Source: Tubiluchus corallicola
Lineage: Eukaryota > Priapulida > Priapulimorpha > Priapulimorphida > Tubiluchidae
NCBI GenBank assembly: GCA_030141605.1
Contig: JAQGDQ010000124.1
Location: 251,001-315,000 of the forward strand
Direction of reading: 5' to 3'
DNA length: 64,000 nucleotides
Under the pieces are notes generated by a model that was given only the letters and a program-made list of their open reading frames with translations, had not been told where the DNA came from and ran no database searches. Position 1 is the stretch's first letter. Each line of letters begins with the position of its first letter. The translations under genes were made by a program, and so were the position numbers. Below are positions 1-12,100 of the stretch, piece by piece.

Positions 1-3000
1 TTTTCATTGTTTTTTCACACAATACACTCACTTATGCATAAAAAGTGACATGCAGTTCATGTTTTGAAGTTTATGGTATAAAAAATTATAACCGCAAGTT
101 AGAGCAAATGAGTGATTCCAACTATACCACTTTAGCAAGCAAATTCACGAGCTCAGTGCCACACAACAAACCGAGCACATTAACTACTTTGTTGTGACTG
201 CTGAATGCTCTATGATTGGGTATCGGCTGCTGTACCGACGCTATGCCTAAAAACTTGTTTATTTGTAAGCCTACAGCGACATCATGTGGTGGGTGCCGTA
301 ATGAAAAATAAGTCAACCAAGACGAAGATAATGCAACGATGTGGAGTTACTGGAGTACTATCGACGTATAAAGAAACTGTGTACACAGAGAAATTACGAT
401 TAACGATCGTGACTGTGCTGAATAGATCTGGTACATTATCATCATTAATATTTGTTAGCAGTGAACAAAAACAGTACCTGGCAGAAGTATAAAAAAAACT
501 TGCAGTTCGAGAAAATATGAAGCGACTGACAGAAAAAATGCTGTTGGAGAACTACACTTTTTTGTTAAGAGTGCTACTATTTCTTTGGAAAAACTTGATT
601 GATTCATATTGGAACTAATTTTTCGTTATTATATGCTCAGTTAATACCCAACAAATAACATGCAAAATTCAGATCTAACCTCACAAAGTTACAAAACCTA
701 CATTGATTCCTTTTTGCTTCAAAAGTGACTCAAGTTACTCAACTGTATGGTTTTTCCGCTTGTATTCTAACGTTTTTGGTTTAATTCCCAGCTCAATAAT
801 AACTTTTTGCAAACTGAATACTCTAATAGCCATGGATAATTTTGTGTTTCATGGACAAAGTAAATGGATTGGTGCCCAATATCCATTGTGTCCAACTGTA
901 TTCATTACCCTTTCTAAAAGGTTTCATTTGCAATGTTTTTTCTGTTTATTTTGCCTAAAAAAATCTAACCGCACTGTACTGTACTCATTATTTGGAACTT
1001 AATATACCTAACCTACTTACTATATATACGAGTTTATTTTGTTACTCGCAAATAACTCATTTCGTCGCATTGTTGTTCACGTTTTCATTCTTGTTCCTGT
1101 AATACAGAATTTTGTCATTTACTCATGGTGCATTAAACAATGCTTACTAATTTTTTCCTCAGAATTTGGATCCATGACAACTGTAAGCCATATCGATAAT
1201 CTGTTAACAACTAGCTTAATTACCATCATTTCAGCCAAATTTTTTATATAGTATTGATCATCATGTTCTGGAACGTGGCCACTAGGGAAAGAGAGAAAAA
1301 AGAGCAAGACAGAGATAGAGAGGGAGAGACAGACAGCAAAAAGAAAGTGAGAGAATGCCAAGTTGCACTTGCACCTTGACCGAAATGAGCCTGCGAGTGC
1401 AGGCAATGATAGTTTGGCAGCTGGGCAGAAAAAACCGAATGCTTCACATTCCGAACTAATTACCCCAAATTTTTGCGTAAAAAAGCAACATGTAAAAAAC
1501 AAAACACTCATTATAATCCGTACAAATTTATTATCTGGTGACAAGTACTATAATCACAGAATTTTTCAAATTTCATTGCTGCCATCATTTTCAGCAAAAC
1601 CTTAGTATTTACCTTGTGTGAAGAGGTGCAAGCATTATAACCTAAATGCACAATGATTCATAAGTGCATGTTTACAGAGTTCCGGAAAAACCTGGATTAT
1701 ATCGGTCTAGTAATAATATTCTCATTACGAAGGAGAGCAATGTATGCAATTGTAGCAAGCATTACAGAATTATATTTTATATAAAAAGTGATGAGCATAA
1801 TCAAGTTTCAAAGTTACTTACATTAATGTTACTTCATAATGCACCATAACGTCGTAGTGAAATGAATGAATCGGATCACATTTAAATTAACATTTCCACC
1901 CTATGCATTCCAACACATTTCACAATAATTGTCAACCTTAGAATTATGAAAATCGGACATAACAAGCACTACAAAAAAGTTATTGCACAAAAGTGACAAA
2001 CAGTAAAAGATGGCTGCCGTGTATTTTCCTCACAAAATGTATGCAAGTAATTGCCAATATAGATCAACATTTGTGACACACAACTACAACAACATACATA
2101 AAAGCTTCATGCTAAAACCTAATATAATTTCTAGTCATCTACTCCTTGACTGCATAGAGAACATTAATACTAAGGAGGCAGCAGCCTCGCCTGAGCTTAG
2201 TAAACTGCAGATGTACCGTAACTGACAAGTTTAGAGACAAAGTTAGACACTCAGACGCAATAATTTACTTAATACAAAGTGAAAATTACACTAACCAGAA
2301 TTGGCAACAGCCCATCAAAGTGGCTTGTTTTATAAAACTTAATAAATGTTAAGATAGTGATAAGACTATAGAACAACAAATTTCCTACAATGTGAAGGAA
2401 CACCATATGATAATGTTAATTAGGCTAGGCCATTCAATGGAAAGTTATCACATTATTTAAACAAGACATCGTTTATGTGAACACTGTCTTCTAATTACGC
2501 TGGTGAGGAGCACACAGTGTTGTCCATCAGCGTAAATAATACAGGTGTTACTGATTTGCTTTTTTTCATAAATGCGATAAACTAGTTTATATGAACTGCT
2601 TTGACTGACAAAACACATTGTATATGTATTACAATAATTTTATCACAACAAAATAATATGATCTGTAGAAAAATTTTTCTTCAGCAAACATGCTCAATTT
2701 ATCCAGGTGACATTCTACACATCAGCTCTTCACAATACACAGTAACAGCTCTGACACTTTCCCAAACGACTTTCCTCTTTACGAGACAAAGAGATCTGTC
2801 ATTCTTCTTCCCTATCTTACAAACAACTAAATTTGACATTTCGAAATACCTAAATTCTAAACTAAAGTTCCTTCAAAAAAGTAATTTTGATCTCCCAATT
2901 AAGTAATTAAAATCTCACCAACGATATATATATCACTAAGTTTCTATTTCTGATTTGATCACCACTTTTCTCAAATTTGCATTCAGAGGTAGCAAAACTT

Positions 3001-3169
3001 TAAACTTATTGATGATGTCACCTCTCAAAATATATCAGTTATGCATGACATAATGTATTCAAGCTGCATTTTAAAACACGCTGCATAGCTGAGAATGAAA
3101 TTGTGTATTAAGGCCCGTGGACATGTTCAAAAAGGTATCATAAAAGGAGATATTACTTCTAATAATGTC
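1..3169. other. Non-coding flank downstream of calnexin
   Basis: No protein of a known family is visible on either strand. The first 500 bases are open in two overlapping frames (205-492 on + and 122-316 on -), but neither translation resembles anything I recognise. A purine-rich GA stretch lies at about 1285-1350. The calnexin 3'UTR must run leftward from 3169 on the minus strand; I could not fix its poly(A) site. Confidence 0.5.
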
Positions 3170-6100
3170 CTATTCTTTCCTAGGTTTCCGCCTTCGTGGT
3201 GATTTTTTACCTTCATCTACCTCTGCTTCCTCTGTGGGCTACAAACGAAAAAAATATTTACTAAACAATATGAGTGTACATCAAACAGCTTATGTACATA
3301 GTGCAACAAAGCAAGGTATTCAGACTACAAAGCAGTATATGCAATTGTAGTCAGCATTAGGAGTGAGTATCGAGCATTCAAATCGACATTCAAATTTTAT
3401 TCGAATGAGTTTTTTTAGTTCGAATTCGATTTGAACCTAAAATTATGGATTTGAATAATTTAACACTTCAACTACATACGTTCTTTATCATTTAAACATT
3501 CGATAGCACAGTTTAGCTGCGATTTCTGAGCACCATTTTTAAATAAATTACTGTGTTTTTACTGCAGAATAAATTCACATAATATCACTAATATGCACTA
3601 TCTTTGTGTTACCGTGCTTTTTATTAATCATTTGAAAATTTAGTCAAAAATCTTTAAACCTAAATTTGATTCGGATTCGAAATTCTGTTCGAGTCTTGTT
3701 TGAAATCCACAGACTCGATTCGATTTGAGTTTGCTTTCTAGTCAGCATAACAAAAAATAATAATTTCGTTTTTCAGGAACATCAATAGATGTTTGTCGTT
3801 TTGTACGCCGCATGTTTCCACCTGTTTGACATGATGTCGACAGCAGATGATAAAAATAGGGTATATGTCATATCAAATCATGTCATATTTGCAAAAAAAG
3901 ATTTAAACGAGATGAAAACTGCTAATAAGTCTTTTAGCAAAACGATTATCCAAAGTAAGGTTTAGATTTCCAAAGTTGCTCAATAATTTCAATAATTCCT
4001 GATATACTTTTCAAATAAATCAAGTACTCGTAGGCAAGTTACTTAGTTTTTGTTTAACAAAGCAGCATTTTATAAGCCTCATGCCAAATCTTTAACTTTA
4101 GAAGTTTTAGTCCTCACGTTTGTTTTTTAAATAACTTTCACACTTTTGACAAAATAGTAGAGGTTTGCTGCGGGCAACATAAATTCATACTAGACGATTA
4201 TGTTGTACCCATTTAGTTACAGTGTTAGCTAAGATTAGTAATTAGTAAGCTCGTATTTGTCTTTGTTACCTCGGTTTCTAGGTCAGCTTTTCGTGCAGAT
4301 TTCTTTTCAGGTTCGGCTGCATCTCCACCACCTCTATCGTCAGCATTTCCAATTTCCTCTTCAGCTTCGTCATTTCCACCTTCTTCCTCTTCCTCCTCCA
4401 CTACGTCATCTGGAGACGTTTCATCTGTCTTCTTCGTCCCAGCATCCTGTTTAACACATTCAACATGTAAATTAAGTAAGTTGATGCGGATGATGCACAA
4501 ATAAAGTTCATAACTTGACAATGAATTCAAAATTTACAACACTGAACAGCTACGAAAAAACTTATATATCAACTCGGCAAGTATATGTCTGTATACATGA
4601 ATATAATAATTTCTACATCACAGTTCCAGTAACTTTTATCATCTCCGTAGGGTTGCACCGGATCGGGATAGTGGTTGGGCAAAAATTTGGGCAGGATCCA
4701 AAAATTCTAGAACTAGTATATTTCGCTCACCAATCCTGCTTATCATACTTGTTACCAATGACGCCTCATAGTAATCATAACGGCTGTGATTTTAATCAAG
4801 TTTTTTTATAGAGTAAATAAATAAAAAACCAAACAAAGAAACAGCTAAATATGTATTTTAATGAAATACAGGACATATGTCAAAAAAGAGAGAATTATGA
4901 TCACAATTGCATGCAACTAATCATGCAATGTGTGAAACCTTTGCTTGTACTCTGCCACAGTGTACAGATTGCTACATTGGAGCAGACTTCATCTGAATGA
5001 GCACGTAAGTAAATGATTCAGATTCACTTTGTTTAAAAAATTTGACAAATTTGTCTAAATTATAAAGTCCTATCTTGGAAACACTTGTAAAAGCAGCATA
5101 TTACGTATTATCTTAAAGCATGTACTAAAGATTCTGAACTTTCAAAGGCTATATGCAAATTATATGTTATTATTGCAGCCAAATGAGACAATTCATTGCA
5201 CTTTCTAGCCTTCATTTTAGATCCAAAACGTGGAGAATTGAATCCTTTTCCAGCTCGAAACCGGCAAATGCGGATCCGGTGCACCCCTACTTCTCAGTAA
5301 CTAATACATGAAGTAAAGGTTGTCAATCTAGTGTGATCTCACTCATGATTTAAGTTTTTTCAGTAGTGGCAATGAAAGCTGTTCTGTGGCTCTTCGGGCC
5401 ACAAGATGACAGATCAAATGTTTTAAACACAGCAAATGCCAGATGAGTAGCTCCAAATTCCTATTTCTTATATATCATAAAACTATGATTTATACCTTTG
5501 TTGCTAAGTCATCAATTATACTTTGTCTATAATTTTGCTTATCGGCTGTCTATATTACGAAAATATGTTTGCTTATCAATCTAAAACAGTCCAGTAGCTA
5601 TAGACAAATGACTTGTTGAAAATTTGTGCACTATTGACCACGAGTCTATTATAAACAAAATCTTTCGCAGGGCTTTCACTAGTTATCATAGATGTACAAT
5701 ACAGCTTTTCTAGTCAGAATGGATACATTTAGTCATTTAAAAATTACACCAACTATACTAACATCCTCTTAGTAGCTTAAGAATCAAGGCAAAACTGACA
5801 CCTAAAATCATACCTTTGCTGGTGATGAAGAACAACAGTAAATAATAATTAGAGTCACAGGTAGCACTATCACAATGATGTAGACAGCCCATAGCCATGG
5901 ACGTTCATTAGTTGTTGCTATCAACCGTTGTATAACACTTTCCTGAATAATGAAATGAATTACACATCAATATCAGTGTGTGAGACCCGTTAACATTTAA
6001 AACAGTCATATTATTTATTCACGTTTATTTTGACAATTTAAAATTCTACTCTTTCGATCTGTAATTACATTTTGTGCCTTTGTATTTTAGTATCATCACT

Positions 6101-9100
6101 GTACTAATTGTTGCTTTTTTGACTTGATTTATAGTATTGACAATGACTATTACAGTCAAAATGATTGTCTATGCTGAATGAACATGTTGTTAAATTCTAC
6201 ATATTCTTTATCACAAAAACGTAAGCAACAACAACAACAAAAAAGATGTCACAGAAAAGAAAAAAAGAGCTCATGAGTTTGGCAATCAGTTCACTACTGC
6301 AGCATATCACCTAAGCTGCTCTAGCCAAAATCCAACATTAAATCAAAAAATGGTTTGTTGCTGTTAAAAACATTATAAAAATATGATTTTGTAACTACAG
6401 TCAAACCTCTTTATAACATCTACTTTCGGACTGCAAAAAAGTTTTCGTTATAGCGAGTTTAGCATTGTAGTGAAGTGCATTAAAACATACATGTCTTTGC
6501 AAATACAGATATTCTGTTTTGCTAAAAAAATTTGGCATTAAGCGAAGATGGCATTATAAAAAGGCGGGCGTTATAACTGTACATGTAAAGGATTCTGCAA
6601 AAGTCCTGAGAGTAAATGGATCAGTGACTGCTGACTGTTGTCCCACAAACTGATAACAAACACGATCAGAAAATACCAAAAATGTACGTTTGCCCGAAGG
6701 ACTAGTGACAATTGAAAATCCTTTGTTAATCCTTACAAACATTGGCTTCCACAGAAATTACAAATCAGAAAACTTGGGTCTCGAAGCAACTATAATTTAC
6801 TCTGGTAAGGTTCTGATAAATAAAAAACAAAACTTGAAAGTGGTTAATAGCAGCTCACGAAACTTATTATTATTAGTTTACTAATTCCTAGTTTAATTAC
6901 TGAAAGTGATTAAACAGATTGTTACAAACACATATTATAAAAAATTCTCGCTTTGAAAAATAGATAGAATAATCCCATCTGATTATATTACCAACAGGCA
7001 GGAACCTGTGCTCAACTAGGTTAACTCACTAATATAATTGTGTTGTTAACGAAAGTGGATTCCGGGGTTCGTTAAATTGTTTGATAAGAATTTAGCTACA
7101 AATGCTGCAAATTTGATCAGAATTAAAGAAACAAGTCGGGCACTGAATGGTTAACAATGCAAAGAAGTAATGGTTGAGCATATGTTATTGTCAAACATCG
7201 CAGTGTTGTGAGGTTTAGCACCACATAAAATGTATTAAAATATCGGGTTAGCGATTGAAAGAAAGCGACTTTTGATCCACTTTTTCTATGTTATTATGTT
7301 ACAATGTTATTTAGTAGATGGAAATGAAATTTTATTTTCCAAAAAGATGAATAATCTATAAGATTTACTAGTATTTAACCATTTTTATTCGAGTGAGCGA
7401 GCAATGATTTCTAAGCTAGCAGTACAAAATAAAATAAAAGCGGAATTAATTAAAAATACAAGGTAAAATTATAAACCTACCCCACCAGATGCAAAATCTT
7501 CCTCTCCCTTTTTAATGAAAAAACTATCTGTCGCCCATTGATCAGCTATGGCTTTATTGTCAGTGATTATGAAGTTGTCAAACAGTATTCCTTCACTCAT
7601 CGACCAAAGTTCAAGTGCTATTGCTGACTGCAATCAGAAAATGTTTTATTAAAGGAATTACAAATGTAATAAATGCACGGGGTTTCTTTTCATTATCTTT
7701 CTGGTTATAAAGCAACAAGGTATTTGAACTCATATACTTTAATCTAACCATGTAATAGAGAACAGGTGAACGCAAGTGTCACTTACAATAGGTGTCATCT
7801 TGTAAGGATGATCATCGTAGAAGTAATTTGGGTTCTTGATTCGCTGTGGCTTCCATTTTCCCTTGTAATTTGGATTCTCAATAAGTGGCGCCGACCACTT
7901 GCCTTTATATTTGGGATTATCAATCATTGGCGGTTTCCACTCTCCGCAGCCTACATCACATTTAGGATTAGGTATACTAGGTGCTTCCCATTCTCCGTCC
8001 ATCTCATCATCCCAGTCATCTGGCATCACAGCTTCCGGATCCGGAATCAGCTCAGGTTCATCATCTAGCCATCCTTCTGGTTTAGTAGCAGATTCATCAG
8101 GAATTTTTGCTGGCTGATTTTCGTCCCAGTCGTCTGGTTTTACAGCATTCGGATCTCTAATCCTACGCAATAGATATTCAGATGAGAAAATTTTAAAATA
8201 CAAGTAACAACTGGAAAAAAAATCATGATTGCAATTTTAGCATGACATTCATTAATATAAGTTAATCGTAGCTTTACTTTTCTTTTTCATCCCAGTCGTC
8301 AGGTTTCTTGTCGTTTGGATCATCAATTTCTTCTGGTGGATTCACTTCAGGTCTAAAATATAAAAACAGCAAATAAATGAAATACAGGTAAACCACATTT
8401 AATTTTTCAATTCACGCACTTTTTATCTTAATGCAAACTTAAGAAAAGGTGCAAGCCACAAAAACACAAGTTAATATATCTAACAATTTAAGCCTTGGTG
8501 AGTAAATGTAAACTATTTTATTAGCCGAGTTTTACAAATTTGGAGGCTGCAAAGCAAACTAGTGCCTAAATTAGTTATAATCCTCATTTTAGCATTAGAA
8601 ATTGTCGACAAATAAGGTGAGAATTATTTATTATTGAAACAAAACTTGTCTAAAAAAACTTCATTTCTCACTTAGATATGTTTCCTGAAACAGTCGGCAG
8701 TGAACCTGATTTTTTATCATAATTATGATCCGTATAACTGCACAAATTGCATGAAGCAAATTTCTCATTAGTACATTTGCAAACAGTGGTTTATAATTCC
8801 CTAGCCCAGATTTGTTAAATTAATTTGAGATTACGTCTTTATAATTGGCTACTTTGGCAAAGGTAATTACAGTAGGAGCCGCTTAATAGACTCATTTTGG
8901 GATGGAAATATCTTGACCAAATTAACCAACTGAATCAATTAGCCGACGGATGTAACATATTATTGCTATAGAAGTATGAGTCATCACTCATCAGCTTAGT
9001 ATGCATTGTAAAGGATTTAAACGAATTTACAAATAAATTAATGTCCAAATTCCTATGTGCAATTATTATTTTAAGAATATTAATTTATATAAATAAATAA

Positions 9101-12100
9101 ATGAAACAGAAAATAAAAAATCGCTCAAATCTGATTATTGCCATTAAAAATTACAAAAAATCGGTGGCTTCATTTCTTCATGAAGACGTTTGTTTACGAA
9201 ATTCTGATACTGATAAAAACATTGAAAATCTGTTTTTGTGTGCTGTATAGGTTCATGCAAAACACATAGTCACTTAGTGTTTGAGCTACAGTTGGTGATG
9301 ACCTTGTTTCCCCTGTGAAAAGCAGCGGCAGGTCAGGAGCTTCAAAAGCAAACCACTGAGCAAGTAATTAAATGTTGTCGAAACAACGAGGTTAACTGCA
9401 GTGGGCGAGCGGGTGATACATTCAAAGCAAAACCACTAGGCTAGTATAATAACGCGTATGATAAACGTACGTGCTTGCAAACAAAGCTGTACTTAACATG
9501 ACTGTTTCTACCTATGTATAGTGCACAAAAGCAAAGCAAAGATGAGATAAAAGTAGTAAAAGCTCTTTGATCACACACTAAGTAAGTGAAGGAAAATATT
9601 AAGTCAATGATGCAGAGTTATTTGAGTCAATTACCGGCAGTTTTTATATATATTTCAATAGGAGCAATCCGTACCAGGCATTTTTGAGTCAATTACGTGA
9701 CTGATTCTATTGACCGTGAGTCTAATAAACAGCACTTACTGTAATACATTTTTGTCCACATTTTAAAAGTTTCATGAAAAATGAACGGCAAGACAACAGC
9801 ACGAACACAGACTAGGTTTTGTCTCACATAAGCTAAAAAGCACACTAACAGTTGTTTCAGGGAGTGTTCAATGAATCATTTATGTATGTTCTCCAAAGAG
9901 ATAGGGAACTAACTAATGCAAGTTATAATAAAGTACTAATTTAACTAAAAACTTTGGCATTGTTTCAAGAAGTGAATAAAACTGATTGAAACAATAGTGA
10001 TGAATGTACATACGTGAAATCCTCGAGTAAATTGCCCGTGTTGACAACTGTGTTATCAATAAATATCTCAAAGCTGTTGTCCGATGCCACAACTACAAAG
10101 AAGCAATATGCCAATTATTATTGTTCAACTAACCAAATTGCTTGCGAGTTATGATGCAACAAGTATCAAAAAAGAATAAGCACAGTAATCGAGCGCAATA
10201 ATAATAATATTAATATTAAGTGGTTTGTATTTTGTCAAAAGAGTTTTACTTGCCTAACGTATACAAATGTGTTTTCTTGTCTGAAAAATACTTTTCTATG
10301 CTTACTGTTGGCCTCTTGGCATGTTTCTCCTGAAAAACACAAAACATACTGAAACATTTAAAATTGTTTTACAATTACCTGATGATTTATCAGCTAGCAT
10401 TACTACAAATAAAGTACAGTAAGTCCTCGCTTAACGATGCTAACGCGTTCCAGCAAAACACGATATTAAGCAAAACATCGTTAAACTAAACCAAAACTTC
10501 CATGGAAAGTAATGTAAAAGAATTGAGATAGGTTCCAGCGGTCAAAATCAATGCTGCTTAAATCATACAAAAAAATGTTTTGAGTTTTATTCATATTTCT
10601 ACTGATTAATTTCTTTCTGCTTGCTTGAAACCATCTATCTTTCTTACCAATTCCTAGCTAGTGGTCTCTCTTTCGTTAAGATTGTGAAGCTTAAGCAGCG
10701 ATTGAATAATAAGCACAGCATAGTCAAAGTCAAGCTTTGAGGCAACCTTGAGACAATTTCATCTAGATTCTTAATCTGGTTGCTATACCAACAGCTTGCA
10801 AGCAAAATTCATTCGCATAAAGTTTGAACCCATGTGGCTATAAATCGTAAATAGAACTTGCTTAATACAAACGACTACCAGTTAGTAGTCAGTCAGGAAG
10901 CATAAACAAACCAATTGTACTGTTTTAATTAGTAGTGTGTTTTTAGAACAGAACATGTGCTGTTTTAATGCTTCAAATTAGGCAAAATTGTTGTTGATAA
11001 AATAAAAACTGGGTTTGAGCAAAGTAAAAAAATTGTCGTTAAGGGAAAAAAGGTGTCAAATGTTCAACGTCATTAAAAGGAGAGTCGTTAAACAAGAACT
11101 TACTGCATACAATTTTTAATTCATTCAATCAACTACTATTCATAAATACCCTCAGCAAAAAAGTTAAATACAACAACCACGACACTGCACAGATAAATCA
11201 GCGAATAATGTCAATTAAATTTTCAATTATATGATTTTGAATGAGATATGTATAACACGAAAATGAAGCAAATAAACTTGGTAACTTCTTATTCGCACAT
11301 ATGCAGTCTCTCATAAATACCTCAAAAACTCCAGTTTTGGGGTTCTTGTGTCGGAAAATGAAATGCAATTTGGCATCGTTACCACATTTATCTGGACCAA
11401 ACATGATTGTGTAAGGCGTTTTATCAGTAATTTCAGTCAGTTTAAGTTTATCATCTTCACTGAGCAACTTGACGTAAGCACCACCACAATCAAGTGCATT
11501 CTGAAATTTCACTTCATACCTGTCACAAAAAATTAACATTATACTGTAGTAGAATAAAGTACTAATGACACTGTAAATACCAACGATATACAATTTCACA
11601 ATATAATTAAAAGTAACTTATAGATTAATTAAATATTATAAGACATTTTAATTGTAATATCACTTCTTAATTAAGAACAGCAAATGGTTAGTTTGTGGAA
11701 AATTAAAAAAAAAGCAGTAACGTGTCTTTAAGTTATATTTGGAGCAGTGCTCCAGATATTTTCAAGCTTCGAAACTTACACAAACAAGTTTGGAAAAAGT
11801 TTACAGATTGGAAAAGTAGAGCACGAAACTTAGATTATGATGTCACATTCCACCTGTTTTCCAACTTTGAACCCAAAACTAGCAATTTTAAGTGAGATTA
11901 GCTTTTGTCAGCTCCTGTGCTGATATTCCAGTTCTTCTCAGCCCACTTCTAAGTGTATCAATGACTATCTGTCGAGTGATTATAGAAAATGAATATAAAT
12001 ACCAACATAATTTTCCATAATAGATGCATTACCATACTTACTGCATAACAAATGGTTTTCCCAAAAACGTGTATGGTTTGTCTAGCATGGCTGAAATGGC

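Noticed and set aside
205-492. 95-residue open frame on + (and 64 residues on - at 122-316)
   Set aside because: Two overlapping frames on opposite strands, no recognised motif, no splice or promoter context; kept only as a remark.
1119-1544. 141-residue open frame on -
   Set aside because: Much of it is the reverse of a GA-rich simple repeat, giving a Phe/Ser/Leu-rich low-complexity peptide.
4257-4454. 65-residue frame on +
   Set aside because: Antisense shadow of the acidic-tail exon of calnexin.
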